A stretch of 64,000 bases of DNA from contig CAMDCN010000006.1 of NCBI GenBank assembly GCA_945890485.1, positions 124,001 through 188,000 of the forward strand, read 5' to 3'. Below the pieces are notes generated by a model, which was not told where the DNA came from, did no database searches, and saw only the letters and a list, made by a program, of their open reading frames with translations. Shown here piece after piece: positions 1 through 8,814 of this stretch. The DNA comes from Candidatus Sulfopaludibacter sp. SbA3. GTDB taxonomy: Bacteria; Acidobacteriota; Terriglobia; Bryobacterales; Bryobacteraceae. A program made the translations under genes and the position numbers. Position 1 is the first letter of the stretch. The number at the start of each line of letters is the position of its first letter.

Positions 1-67
1 GAACTTTTCTTCCGGCGTGGCGTCGAATAGAGCAGTAGACTTTGGACTCAGGGAAAGGAAGTCGGTT

Positions 68-769
68 ATGGCAGAATCCATTATCGGTTTCGGCTACGAA
101 GATGCCGCGGTGGCATCTCGGCCGGCTGACGCCCACGAAGAAGACGCCGAACTCCTTGCGGCGCTGAAAGCAAACCAGGAGAGCGCCTACGAGGTGCTGA
201 TATCCCGGTTCCAGCAACCGGTTTACAACCTGATTTATCGGCTTCTCAATGATCCGGCTGACGCTTGCGACGCCGTACAAGAGGTTTTCCTGAAGGTGTT
301 CCGCAACGTGGAATCGTTCCGCGGGCAGAGCAGTCTGAAGACCTGGGTCTATCGCATTGCGCTGAACGAGGCATACAACCATCGGCGATGGTTCAGCCGG
401 CACCGGAAGCAGGAAGTCGGATTGGAGACAGACGAGGAGGGTTCGCGGAGTTGGATCGAGTCTATCTCCGATCCGTCCCGCGACCCTTACGAGTTAACCC
501 TGAACGAGGAGCGGCACCAGTTGATTGAGGATGCCCTCCGAGAGATCAACCCTGATTTCCGTGCCGCCGTGGTCCTGCGCGATTTGGAAGAGCTCAGCTA
601 CGAAGAGATCGCCGAAGTCATGCAGGTCTCGCTCGGAACGGTGAAATCGAGAATTTTGCGAGGACGCGAATCGCTACGCCGCGTTCTTGTTGCCAAGGCC
701 AATGATTCGAAGGCGTATGTCCCAACTTCGTCGGGGAATTTGGGGTGGATGCAGGAGATCGTGAAATGA
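68..769 (+). CDS. ECF-type RNA polymerase sigma factor (sigma-70 family, RpoE-like)
   Basis: Alternative sigma factor that directs RNA polymerase to a regulon, normally held by the anti-sigma factor encoded next to it. Region 2 is seen in the segment around RFQQPVYNLIYRLL and DACDAVQEVFLKVFRN, and region 4 in LRDLEELSYEEIAEVM followed by SLGTVKSRILRGRESLR, a normal helix-turn-helix. The frame is open back to a GTG at 17, but the ATG at 68 follows an AGGAAG-type ribosome binding site and is preferred, giving 233 residues. The stop overlaps the start of the next gene by ATGA, so the two are probably translated together. Family membership is clear; the regulon is unknown. Confidence 0.93.
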   Translation: MAESIIGFGYEDAAVASRPADAHEEDAELLAALKANQESAYEVLISRFQQPVYNLIYRLLNDPADACDAVQEVFLKVFRNVESFRGQSSLKTWVYRIALNEAYNHRRWFSRHRKQEVGLETDEEGSRSWIESISDPSRDPYELTLNEERHQLIEDALREINPDFRAAVVLRDLEELSYEEIAEVMQVSLGTVKSRILRGRESLRRVLVAKANDSKAYVPTSSGNLGWMQEIVK

Positions 770-1467
770 GCACCGCGAACAGCCGCCAACATCCTACGGA
801 ATGCAAGGCCATTCAGCGTGAAGCGGTCGACTATCTGGATCGTTTGTGCACGGCCGCCCGAGCCCGGGAGATTAGCCGCCATTTGAGCGGCTGCTCGGCG
901 TGTACGCAACATCTAGACAGCATGATTCATCTGCGGCGAGGCGTTCGGGCCTTGCCGCCCCGTCCAGTTCCGACGAATTTGGCCGTATCCTTGCGGGTGG
1001 CCGCTTCCCGTCAACACTCGCGGCGGGCCTCTCAACTCCGCTGGCGGGATCGCCTGCGGCTGTGGACCGTCAATAGCTGGCGGCCGATTGCCGTGCCCAT
1101 GGTGGGCGGATTTGCAACGGCTTGCATGCTATTTGCGACGATCCTGCCGACGTTGTCCTCCCCGGTGTTAGCCAATGACGACGCGCCCGCGGCTTGGTAC
1201 CAAAGCGCTGAATTGAGTGATCTCGGGCCGTTCGGCCTGCCGGCGGATCATCTGACGTTGGACCTGATTCTGGATGAACAGGGCCGGATGATCGACTATT
1301 CCGTTCCGGATAGCGAAAGCGTTCTGATGAGCGACGTGGAACTTCGCCGGACGGTGGAGAACAATTTGCTGTTTATGCGGTTCAAGCCGGCCGAGTTTTT
1401 TGGTCAGCGCACCACCGGAAAACTGCGGATCACCATCCGCCGCAGCCAGTTGGAAGTTAAGGGCTGA
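766..1467 (+). CDS. Anti-sigma factor with zinc-finger N-terminus and TonB-C-like outer domain
   Basis: Membrane anti-sigma factor, presumed to bind the upstream sigma factor in the cytoplasm. Residues about 10-60 hold an H-x3-C-x2-C zinc-binding motif (H39, C43, C46) of the zf-HC2/ZAS kind. A membrane segment follows near AVPMVGGFATACMLFATILP. The outer part (LTLDLILDEQGRMIDYSV, then FMRFKPAEFFG) resembles the TonB C-terminal fold, including the FKPA element. This resemblance is by eye. The ATG at 766 overlaps the sigma-factor stop and has GCAGGAG upstream, so it is chosen over the ATG at 745. The next gene begins directly after the stop. Confidence 0.82.
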   Translation: MSTANSRQHPTECKAIQREAVDYLDRLCTAARAREISRHLSGCSACTQHLDSMIHLRRGVRALPPRPVPTNLAVSLRVAASRQHSRRASQLRWRDRLRLWTVNSWRPIAVPMVGGFATACMLFATILPTLSSPVLANDDAPAAWYQSAELSDLGPFGLPADHLTLDLILDEQGRMIDYSVPDSESVLMSDVELRRTVENNLLFMRFKPAEFFGQRTTGKLRITIRRSQLEVKG

Positions 1468-2208
1468 TTGGGGCAGAAACTCGGTCAGCACTTTCTGCAC
1501 AGCGCGCCCATGGTCGAGCGCATTGCGGCCGCCGTTTGCCGGTCGCAACCGAAGCAGATTATTGAAGTTGGCCCCGGTAAGGGTGTGCTGACGCAGCGCC
1601 TCCTCGCGACCGGCGCCGAGGTGATCGCCATTGAACTGGATCCGGCCATGGTGGCGATTCTGCGCGAGCGCTTCCCGGAGCACCCCTGCCTGACGATCGT
1701 CGAGGCCGATGTGCTCTCCGTTGACTTGGCGCAGTGGGGACCCGCGGTCCTTGCCGGAAATCTTCCGTATTACATCACTTCGCCGATTCTCGACCGGATT
1801 TTCAAGGCGCGTGCCGCCCTCCGCGAGGCGGTCTTACTCATTCAGAAGGAAGTGGCCGAGCGGCTCACCGCCTCGCCCAACTGCCGCGACTACGGCTATC
1901 TGAGCGTCGCCACGCAGACCTACAGCTCTCCGGAGTATCTGTTTCAAGTGAAGCCCGGGATGTTCCGGCCGCCGCCCAAAGTGGATAGCGCCGTCGTCCG
2001 GCTGACGTTACGGCCCGAGGCCGAGGACGCCGAGGCCTTCTTGCAGTTCGCGTCCCGCTGCTTTGCGCAGAAACGGAAAACGCTGCGGAACAACCTCGCG
2101 CCGTTTTACGGCCACGAGGTCGTGGACCTGCTGCCGGAGGCCTCGCTCCGAGCGGAGCAACTGAGCGTTTCCGCTTTGCGTGAGCTTTATGCCCGCCTGA
2201 TCGCGTAG
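1468..2208 (+). CDS. rsmA: 16S rRNA (adenine(1518)-N(6)/adenine(1519)-N(6))-dimethyltransferase RsmA/KsgA
   Basis: Dimethylates two adjacent adenines in the 3' hairpin of 16S rRNA during late small-subunit maturation, using S-adenosylmethionine. The start GQKLGQHFL is the family's usual N-terminus. The SAM site is VGPGKG at residues 34-39, the acidic loop is IELDPAM, and the catalytic motif is NLPYYITSPIL at 98-108. Length 246 residues is slightly short for the family. The only credible start is a TTG that directly follows the TGA of the anti-sigma gene, implying coupled translation. This links envelope-stress-type regulation genes to a ribosome maturation enzyme, although the linkage may be chance. 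Confidence 0.95.
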   Translation: MGQKLGQHFLHSAPMVERIAAAVCRSQPKQIIEVGPGKGVLTQRLLATGAEVIAIELDPAMVAILRERFPEHPCLTIVEADVLSVDLAQWGPAVLAGNLPYYITSPILDRIFKARAALREAVLLIQKEVAERLTASPNCRDYGYLSVATQTYSSPEYLFQVKPGMFRPPPKVDSAVVRLTLRPEAEDAEAFLQFASRCFAQKRKTLRNNLAPFYGHEVVDLLPEASLRAEQLSVSALRELYARLIA

Positions 2209-2217
2209 AATCAACCG

Positions 2218-3459
2218 ATGCTCGTTTCTCGTACTCGCCTCGCCGCCGCCGCCATTTTCATGCAGGTGCTGCTTGGCGTAATCTATTCCTGGTCTGTGTT
2301 TCGCGGACCACTGGCGCAACTGCATGGCTGGTCTCGTGCCGAGACGATTGCGCCCTATCGTTATTCCATGTTGGCGTTTGCGGTAGCCATGATCCTGGGT
2401 GGCATCTGGCAGGACCGGAAGGGCCCGCGCGTGGTGGCCACCACCGGCGGCCTGCTACTGGGGCTCGGCTGCCTGCTTGCCGCCTGGCTAGGCGACTCGC
2501 TGAACGGGCTGATTTTCTCTTACGGTATCGTCGCGGCGTTCGGTGTCGGTTTTGCGTATGTCACCCCGATTGCGACCTGCATCAAATGGTTCCCGGACCA
2601 GCGCGGCCGGATTGTCGGTTTGGCCGTGATGGGGTTTGGCGTTGGCCCGCTGCTGTTTGGCCCGTTGCTCGAAGCGCTGCTGGGGAAGGACCCGGCCCAA
2701 TTCGCCGTGACGGTGCCTCGGACATTCCTGATTCTATCGGTCATCTTTTTCGTCGGCGTGGTCGGCGCGGCCCAGCTCTACCAGGTTCCTCCGGCCGGCT
2801 GGCGACCCGCTGGGTGGAGCCCGCCGGTGGGGCAGGCGGCGGCGGTGGAGATATCGCCACGCACCATGCTGGGGATGTGGCAGTTTTATGTGCTTTGGTT
2901 TGTGTACTTTCTAGGAACCGCGGTGGGTCTGACCGCCATCGGCGAGGCGACTCCGCTGCTGCAGGAGATGGCGAAGTCGACGGCGATTCTGTCCGCCGGC
3001 GCGGCGCTGGGTGTGATGAGCATATGCAACGGAGTCGGGCGGCTGGCCTGGGGAAGCGTGTCGGACCGCTTCGGGCGGAAACCGGCGGTGCTGATGATGT
3101 GTGTCGTCTCCGTGGTGGCATGCCTGGGATTCCTGCGGACGGCCGGAAGCTTCGGCGCACTTCTGCTGGGACTCTGCCTGGCGGCGTTTGCCTACGGCGG
3201 CTATCTGGCCCTGATGCCGGCGTACACGGCGGATTACTTCGGTCCGAAGAACGTTGGTGCGAACTACGGCCTGGTTTTTTCGGCCTGGGGACTCTGCGGA
3301 TTCCTCATTCCTGGGTATTTTGCGGGAATTATGGACCGCGCCCGGCTGGCGGGAGATTTGGCCGCCGGATATAGCGAAGTCTATTGGAAACTTGCGGTTA
3401 TCGCAGCGGTGGGCGCGGCCGTGGCCGCCCTGCTTCGTCCTCCGCGTCGTGTAATGTAG
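2218..3459 (+). CDS. OFA-family MFS transporter (oxalate/formate antiporter-like)
   Basis: Twelve-helix major facilitator, probably exchanging or importing small carboxylates. The N-terminus VLLGVIYSWSVFRGPL and the loop GIWQDRKGPR after helix 2 are typical of the oxalate/formate antiporter group, and the second-half loop GSVSDRFGRKPAV is the matching MFS motif. There are 413 residues, of normal length. The gene starts nine bases after rsmA, with the ATG just downstream of TAGAATCAACCG and no strong ribosome binding site. Substrate cannot be told from sequence alone. Confidence 0.85.
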   Translation: MLVSRTRLAAAAIFMQVLLGVIYSWSVFRGPLAQLHGWSRAETIAPYRYSMLAFAVAMILGGIWQDRKGPRVVATTGGLLLGLGCLLAAWLGDSLNGLIFSYGIVAAFGVGFAYVTPIATCIKWFPDQRGRIVGLAVMGFGVGPLLFGPLLEALLGKDPAQFAVTVPRTFLILSVIFFVGVVGAAQLYQVPPAGWRPAGWSPPVGQAAAVEISPRTMLGMWQFYVLWFVYFLGTAVGLTAIGEATPLLQEMAKSTAILSAGAALGVMSICNGVGRLAWGSVSDRFGRKPAVLMMCVVSVVACLGFLRTAGSFGALLLGLCLAAFAYGGYLALMPAYTADYFGPKNVGANYGLVFSAWGLCGFLIPGYFAGIMDRARLAGDLAAGYSEVYWKLAVIAAVGAAVAALLRPPRRVM

Positions 3460-3530
3460 TCAAAAATTAATAGTCCATCTATATCATTTTGTTATCTTGG
3501 TATAAAGCTCATTCAGGGCTCTATCTCCTC

Positions 3531-6500
3531 ATGAAAACAAAATTCTGTAGTGCGTTAGCACTTGCTGTTCTTCTGCAGTTGCCCGCCATGGCGCAAACCG
3601 TTGCCGGTTTTGGCGCCGTTTCCGGTGTGGTTCGCGATGCTTCCGGCGCCGTAGTGCCGGGGGCCGACGTGTTAGTTTCGAACGAATCCAAGGGCATTCG
3701 CCGCCCTCTGACAACCAATGAGGCTGGCGTATTCACCGCTCCAGCCCTTGTTCCCGCGAGTGGCTACGAAGTACGGGTTTCCAAGCAAGGCTTTACGCCC
3801 TTTGAGGGCAAGAACCTCGAAGTGCTGGTCGGCCAAAACGTGAATATGGCGGTCTCCTTGAATGTCGCCAGCGCGGCTACTCAGGTGGACGTCAGCGACG
3901 CTGCCCCTCTGGTGGAAGCCAATAAGACCGGCGTCTCGCAGGTGGTGGGTTCGGCGCAGATTCAAAATCTGCCAATCAACGGCCGCCGCGTGGACAGCTT
4001 TGTCCTGCTGACTCCGGCTGTTACCAACGACGGCACCTTTGGGTTGATTTCGTTCCGCGGCATCGCCGGCGGCAACGCCTTCCTGACGGACGGAAACGAT
4101 ACGACCAATCAGTTCTACAACGAGAACGCTGGCCGTACGCGCATCAGTTCCCAGATTTCGCAGGACGCCGTGCAGGAGTTTCAGGTGCTTTCGAACGGGT
4201 ACTCGGCCGAGTTCGGCCGCGCTAGCGGCGGCGTAATCAACACCGTGACCCGCTCGGGTGGCAACGATGTGCACGGCACTGCCTATTGGTTCTTCCGGAA
4301 CCAGGATTTCAGTGCCCGCGACCGCTATGCCTCCTTTAATCCCGAAGAGAAGCGGCAGCAGTTTGGCGGATCGGTTGGCGGCGCGATCGTAAAGGACAAG
4401 CTCTTCTACTTCACGAACGTCGAGTTGACCCGGCGGAATTTCCCGTTGATCAACACCCTGATCAACCCAAATCTCTTCAACAGCTCGGGCGCCTTTATCG
4501 GGGCCTGCACCGCACCCGCCTCGGCCTGTCAGGCGGCGCAGTCTATCTTCGCCCGCCAGTTCCAGACGCTGGAGCGCACGGCAGACTCCGAACTCGGCTT
4601 CGCCAAGATTGATTGGCGCCCATCGGACCGCCACAGCTTCAGTTTCTCCGGCAACTACCTGCGCTGGATTTCGCCCAACGGCATTCAGACGCAGGCTGTG
4701 CTGACCAACGGCAACGGTATCGGCAATAACGCCAACTCCACCGTGCGTACGCGCTACGGGCGCGCTAGCTGGACTGCTATCCCGACGAGTTCCATCGTGA
4801 ACGAGTTCCGGTTCGGCTGGTTTAAAGATCGTCTGTTCGACGACGTCAATCCGGCGTTGATTCCCGCCAGCACGGGCCGCTTGGGTCTGAGCGTTCAGGG
4901 CCAATCCAACCTCGGCACCGCAGTCGACTATCCCCGGCTGAACCCGTCGGAACAGCGCTTCCAGCTTGCGGACACATTCAATTGGACCGCCGGCAAGCAC
5001 TCCTGGAAGTTCGGCTTCGACTTTGCTAACACGCAAGACTATTCGAGTATCCTTCGCAACCAATTCGGCACCTACTCGTACGGCACGTTCACGGACTTCG
5101 CCTACGATTTCTCGCGGATCCAAAATCCCAACGGACGCGCCATCGGGAAAAGCTGGCAGAGCTTCACGCAGACGATTGGCAATCCGGTTCTGGACTTCAC
5201 AACGCGGGACTATTCGCTGTTTTTCCAGGATCAGTTCCGCGCCACCCAGAAGTTGACTGTGAATTTTGGCGTCCGTTGGGACTATTCGCAGTTACCACAG
5301 CCCAGTCAGGTGAACCCCAACTATCCCCAAACCGGTATCATCAACTCGCCAAAGACCAACTTCGCTCCGCGCATGGGCTTGGCTTATGCGTTGAACAACA
5401 AGACCGTCATCCGGACCGGCTATGGCATTTTCGTCGCCCGCTTCCCCGGTACGATGATGCAGACGCTGTTCCTGCAGAACGGTCTCTATCAGCCGCAGGT
5501 TTTGCTCCAGAACGGTGCTGCGGCCGGGCCGTCCTTTCCAAACATCCTACCGTCAAATGCTTCCGGTCTGCCGGGCGGCGCGGTCAGCTTGGCGTTCGCG
5601 GATAAGGATCTGCGGAACCCGTACACGCAGCAGTGGGATTTCGCGATCGAGCGGCAGTTGACGCAGAATCTCGGCCTTACATTGAACTACATCGGCAGCC
5701 GCGGCGTGGCGATTTTCACCAACCGGGATCTGAACATTGGTGGATTCGGCAATCCCGTGACTTACCGCATTCTGGACGCCAATAATGCACAGACGGGAAC
5801 CTACACGACGAATGCCTATTACACGGCGAACCGCATCGATCCGCGGTATCAGCGGATCACGCAGATCGAAAACGGAGGCAACACCTACTACCACGGGCTG
5901 GCTGTGCAAGTGAACAAGCGGATGGCCAAGGGCTTCCAGAGTTCAGTGGCTTACACGTGGTCGCATGCGATCGATACGGCGAACCAGGGAGGTGGCTCCA
6001 ACGCCCTCTTCTTTGACTTCCTCCGTTCAACTTTCAATGGTGACTATTCGGCCGATAAGGGTTCCTCGCAGCTCGATCAGCGCCACCGTGCTGTAATCAC
6101 CAGCATCTGGGAGCCAGAATACGGCAAGAAGTCAGGCAACAGCTTCGTGAAATGGGTGGTTGCCAACTGGCAGCTTTCGCAGATCACGACGCTGGCCTCG
6201 GGCCAGCCAACGACGACGACGATACGGATCGCCGGGGCCCCGTACGCTGGCGCTGCCTTCAACACGACGTTGAATGGCTTGGGCGGCAGCAACCGGGTAC
6301 CATTCCTGCCCTTCGCCAATCTGAACCTCGACAACGTTTACCGGACGGACGCTCGCATCACGAAGACGTTGCCGTTCAGTGAGCGGGTGAAGGCCTACGC
6401 GAGTTTCGAGGCATTCAATATTAGCAACAGCCAATACAACACCGGAATCATCACTGAAGCTTACAACTTGAGTACGATCGGTGGCGTACAGGCGATTCGC

Positions 6501-6596
6501 CCCAGCAACGGCCTCGGCAACGGGACCGCTTCGCAAGGCTTCCCGGATGGCACCAACGCCCGCCGGACCCAAGTCAGCCTGCGTCTCGTTTTCTAA
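3531..6596 (+). CDS. TonB-dependent receptor, Oar-like, with carboxypeptidase regulatory-like N-terminal domain
   Basis: Outer-membrane receptor of about 1,021 residues. A signal peptide (MKTKFCSALALAVLLQLPAM, cut after AQ) is followed by a CarboxypepD_reg-like domain (GVVRDASGAVVPGADV), a plug domain (INGRRVDSFVLLTPAV; GRASGGVINTVTRSGGN), then a long beta-barrel ending in VSLRLVF with the terminal Phe used by the BAM machinery. The frame opens at 3489, but the signal peptide fixes the start at the ATG at 3531. Upstream DNA (3,461-3,510) is AT-rich and likely holds the promoter. No SusD partner is adjacent. Ligand unknown; oligosaccharides or peptides are usual guesses for this group. Confidence 0.92.
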   Translation: MKTKFCSALALAVLLQLPAMAQTVAGFGAVSGVVRDASGAVVPGADVLVSNESKGIRRPLTTNEAGVFTAPALVPASGYEVRVSKQGFTPFEGKNLEVLVGQNVNMAVSLNVASAATQVDVSDAAPLVEANKTGVSQVVGSAQIQNLPINGRRVDSFVLLTPAVTNDGTFGLISFRGIAGGNAFLTDGNDTTNQFYNENAGRTRISSQISQDAVQEFQVLSNGYSAEFGRASGGVINTVTRSGGNDVHGTAYWFFRNQDFSARDRYASFNPEEKRQQFGGSVGGAIVKDKLFYFTNVELTRRNFPLINTLINPNLFNSSGAFIGACTAPASACQAAQSIFARQFQTLERTADSELGFAKIDWRPSDRHSFSFSGNYLRWISPNGIQTQAVLTNGNGIGNNANSTVRTRYGRASWTAIPTSSIVNEFRFGWFKDRLFDDVNPALIPASTGRLGLSVQGQSNLGTAVDYPRLNPSEQRFQLADTFNWTAGKHSWKFGFDFANTQDYSSILRNQFGTYSYGTFTDFAYDFSRIQNPNGRAIGKSWQSFTQTIGNPVLDFTTRDYSLFFQDQFRATQKLTVNFGVRWDYSQLPQPSQVNPNYPQTGIINSPKTNFAPRMGLAYALNNKTVIRTGYGIFVARFPGTMMQTLFLQNGLYQPQVLLQNGAAAGPSFPNILPSNASGLPGGAVSLAFADKDLRNPYTQQWDFAIERQLTQNLGLTLNYIGSRGVAIFTNRDLNIGGFGNPVTYRILDANNAQTGTYTTNAYYTANRIDPRYQRITQIENGGNTYYHGLAVQVNKRMAKGFQSSVAYTWSHAIDTANQGGGSNALFFDFLRSTFNGDYSADKGSSQLDQRHRAVITSIWEPEYGKKSGNSFVKWVVANWQLSQITTLASGQPTTTTIRIAGAPYAGAAFNTTLNGLGGSNRVPFLPFANLNLDNVYRTDARITKTLPFSERVKAYASFEAFNISNSQYNTGIITEAYNLSTIGGVQAIRPSNGLGNGTASQGFPDGTNARRTQVSLRLVF

Positions 6597-6601
6597 CAAT
6601 T

Positions 6602-6615
6602 ACGAAACGAACCCA
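6602..6615 (-). repeat. Copy 1 of recurring 14-mer TGGGTTCGTTTCGT (non-coding copy)
   Basis: Exact copy, read on the minus strand, lying between the receptor stop and the terminator stem. It is the only one of the five exact copies outside a coding region. See the finding on this word. Confidence 0.8.
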
Positions 6616-6655
6616 ACCGGCGGCAGAGCTTACCGGCTCTGCCGCCGGTTTTCTA
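6615..6655 (+). terminator. Rho-independent terminator of the TonB-dependent receptor gene
   Basis: A perfect 15-bp stem (6615-6629 with 6636-6650, arms beginning AACCGGCGGCAGAGC) with a six-base loop is followed by a T-rich TTTTCT-type tail on the plus strand. It sits 18 bases after the receptor stop and just before the convergent chemoreceptor gene. Confidence 0.93.
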
Positions 6656-8167
6656 TTTGCCGACCAGTTCGCCGAGTTGCTGTACCGAATGCCGCAGCCG
6701 GCTGTTCTGGTCCATCAATTCGTGGCTCGACGCCGCCGTCTGTTCAGAGTTCGCGGCGATCGACTGGGTCAGGCCATTAAGCTCCGTCATCGACTGCGTC
6801 GCCCCTTCCATTTGCGTCAACTGGCTCCGGCAGACTCCCGCCAGGGCGTCGACCACCTTGGCCACTTCTTGGCCTTTGCCGACAATGACGTCGAAATTTG
6901 CGGAGACCATTTCGCAGAGAGCCACGCCGCTCTCGGTTCGCTTCAACGCTTCCGAGATGCGGGTTTCGGTTTGCTGCGCCGCCTCTGTCGAGCGCATCGC
7001 CAGATTGCGTACTTCGTCGGCCACCACGGCAAACCCGGCGCCGGATTCGCCTGCCCGGGCTGCCTCCACGGCCGCGTTGAGCGCCAGTAGATTCGTCTGA
7101 AATGCGATGGCGTCCACTTCCTTGATAATGCTCGCGATTTCGCGGCTTGAGGCGCGGATCGCGTGCATCGCCTGCAGCATTTCGTCGATCTCTCGTTTGC
7201 CCTGCTTTCCCGCGGCGCCAGCATCGGAAGCCAAGTCGTGCGCGTCGTCAGCAATGCGGATCTTCTTCCGGGATGCTTCGATGCTGGTCTGCAGGTGGTC
7301 GGAACTTTGGGCCGTCACTGACGCTTGATGCGTCGCGCCTTGGGCCAGGCTTTGTCCGGCGCTGGCAATCTGCGCCGCAGCCGAGGCCGCGTCCTGCGCC
7401 ACCCGCTCCACATCCAGAATGACACTGCGGAGTGGTCCGTTAATCCAACGCTTGTTCAACCACCAGAAACCGATAATCACCAGGATCGTCACCGGGATCA
7501 TCCACGCCGAGATCCGCGCCATTCCCATCATGGCGAGTTGGTCCACCGGCGCCAGATCGCTCGTCAACAGAAACATTCCGTGGACCTCTCCGGCTCGCCA
7601 GCCTTCCATTGGAAAGCCCAGCATGTCCTTGCCGTCGCCTGTCGGGCTCGTCCCAGGGTCTCCGTGGCACGTCATGCAGTCGGCCGTCATCCGAACCGGC
7701 CGCGCATAGATTACCTGATTCTTCGCTTTGTCCACAGCAAAGAATTCGCTGATCTTGCCTTCATCGATCTGCCGCAGAATCTCGGCTTCGTCGGCCCGGG
7801 GAGCGTTCTTGGCATTCCGCGGATTGCTCCGCACTACGCGGAACTGGAATCCCTGCTCCTTCGCCGCTTGTTCCACGGCTCGCCACGCGGCGACCACGGG
7901 AACGGTCTGGTAGATCGTGGTCTGGCGGAAGTCCGTAGCGGCCTTCGCGTCGCCTGCCAGCTTTTCAATGTTAAAGGCACCGGCCCGCGTCAGCGACGAA
8001 ATCGATTCCCTCACGTTTTCGGCTTCAATCAGCGTACTGCGCATGGTCTCTCGCATCATGGAGGCGCCCTGCTCCTGAATGACCACCCGCACAACCAAAA
8101 ATGCCGTGCACGTCGCCAGCAAAATTCCGCCAGTGGCGGCCAGGATAATCTTCCTTCCGAGTACCAT
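6653..8167 (-). CDS. Methyl-accepting chemotaxis protein with haem-binding DUF3365/Tll0287-like sensor domain
   Basis: Membrane chemoreceptor of 504 residues. The order is: N-terminal membrane helix (about 7-30), periplasmic domain with a c-type haem motif CMTCH at 164-168, second helix (about 218-236), and a cytoplasmic signalling domain. The signalling hairpin tip ([20 protein letters not shown] and EVRNLAMRS) is intact. The haem motif within a domain of the Tll0287/DUF3365 sort suggests sensing of redox state, oxygen or nitric oxide. No HAMP domain is obvious. No CheA or CheW lies nearby, so it must signal to a distant pathway. The start ATG is preceded by GGAGAC. Haem attachment is inferred from the motif. 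Confidence 0.88.
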   Translation of the reverse strand: MVLGRKIILAATGGILLATCTAFLVVRVVIQEQGASMMRETMRSTLIEAENVRESISSLTRAGAFNIEKLAGDAKAATDFRQTTIYQTVPVVAAWRAVEQAAKEQGFQFRVVRSNPRNAKNAPRADEAEILRQIDEGKISEFFAVDKAKNQVIYARPVRMTADCMTCHGDPGTSPTGDGKDMLGFPMEGWRAGEVHGMFLLTSDLAPVDQLAMMGMARISAWMIPVTILVIIGFWWLNKRWINGPLRSVILDVERVAQDAASAAAQIASAGQSLAQGATHQASVTAQSSDHLQTSIEASRKKIRIADDAHDLASDAGAAGKQGKREIDEMLQAMHAIRASSREIASIIKEVDAIAFQTNLLALNAAVEAARAGESGAGFAVVADEVRNLAMRSTEAAQQTETRISEALKRTESGVALCEMVSANFDVIVGKGQEVAKVVDALAGVCRSQLTQMEGATQSMTELNGLTQSIAANSEQTAASSHELMDQNSRLRHSVQQLGELVGK

Positions 8168-8283
8168 GAATAGTCTCCTTACCTAAGCAGGCATATCGCC
8201 CAAGGAAAAGGTTCCATGAATTTTAGAGAGTATTGATCGATTTTGCTAACGGTTTCCGCCTGTTCATGATAGAGAACTATAGT

Positions 8284-8784
8284 ATGAACTTTGCCTCCTT
8301 CCCTTCCGCCTCCCCCCAACTGGCCACTGGTCTTCCCATCGGTATGCAGATGGGGGGCTATCAGCCACCCCCGCAGGGCGGAGGCTATCCCCCTCCTCAA
8401 GGTGGCTACCCGCCTCCCCAGCAGCCGTATCAGCCGAGCAGCATGCCTAACAATGTCGCCGCCCTGCTCTGCTACGCGTTGGGGATTATTACCGGCATCC
8501 TCTTCCTGTTCCTGGAGCCCTACAATCGCGACCGCACGATCCGGTTCCACGCCTGGCAGTCGATCTTTACCTTCGGCGGTATGTTCGTGGCCCAGATTGC
8601 CTTGTCCATCATCGGCATCATTGCGACCAAGATCTTCGGCTTGCTGGGGCTGCTCGTCAGTCTGGTCGGCCTCGGCCTCAGCCTGGTAACGCTCGGCTTG
8701 TGGATCTTCCTCATGGTGAAGGCGTATCAGGGCGAGAAGTTCTCCCTGCCCATCGTTGGACCGATGGCGGAACAAAAAGCGTAG
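8284..8784 (+). CDS. Small membrane protein with Pro/Gly-rich N-terminus, DUF4870-like
   Basis: The N-terminal third is a flexible Gly-Tyr-Pro-rich stretch with repeats of the GGYPPPQ kind. The rest holds two or three membrane helices separated by YNRDRTIRFHAWQSI, which matches the DUF4870/Tic20-like families. Function is unknown. The frame is open upstream to 8233; the ATG at 8284 (MNFASF) is chosen because the stretch before it is short and not protein-like, but 8266 is possible. It diverges from the chemoreceptor gene. Confidence 0.72.
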   Translation: MNFASFPSASPQLATGLPIGMQMGGYQPPPQGGGYPPPQGGYPPPQQPYQPSSMPNNVAALLCYALGIITGILFLFLEPYNRDRTIRFHAWQSIFTFGGMFVAQIALSIIGIIATKIFGLLGLLVSLVGLGLSLVTLGLWIFLMVKAYQGEKFSLPIVGPMAEQKA

Positions 8785-8814
8785 CCAGATTCCTGGCCGA
8801 CACGTCTTTTTAAC

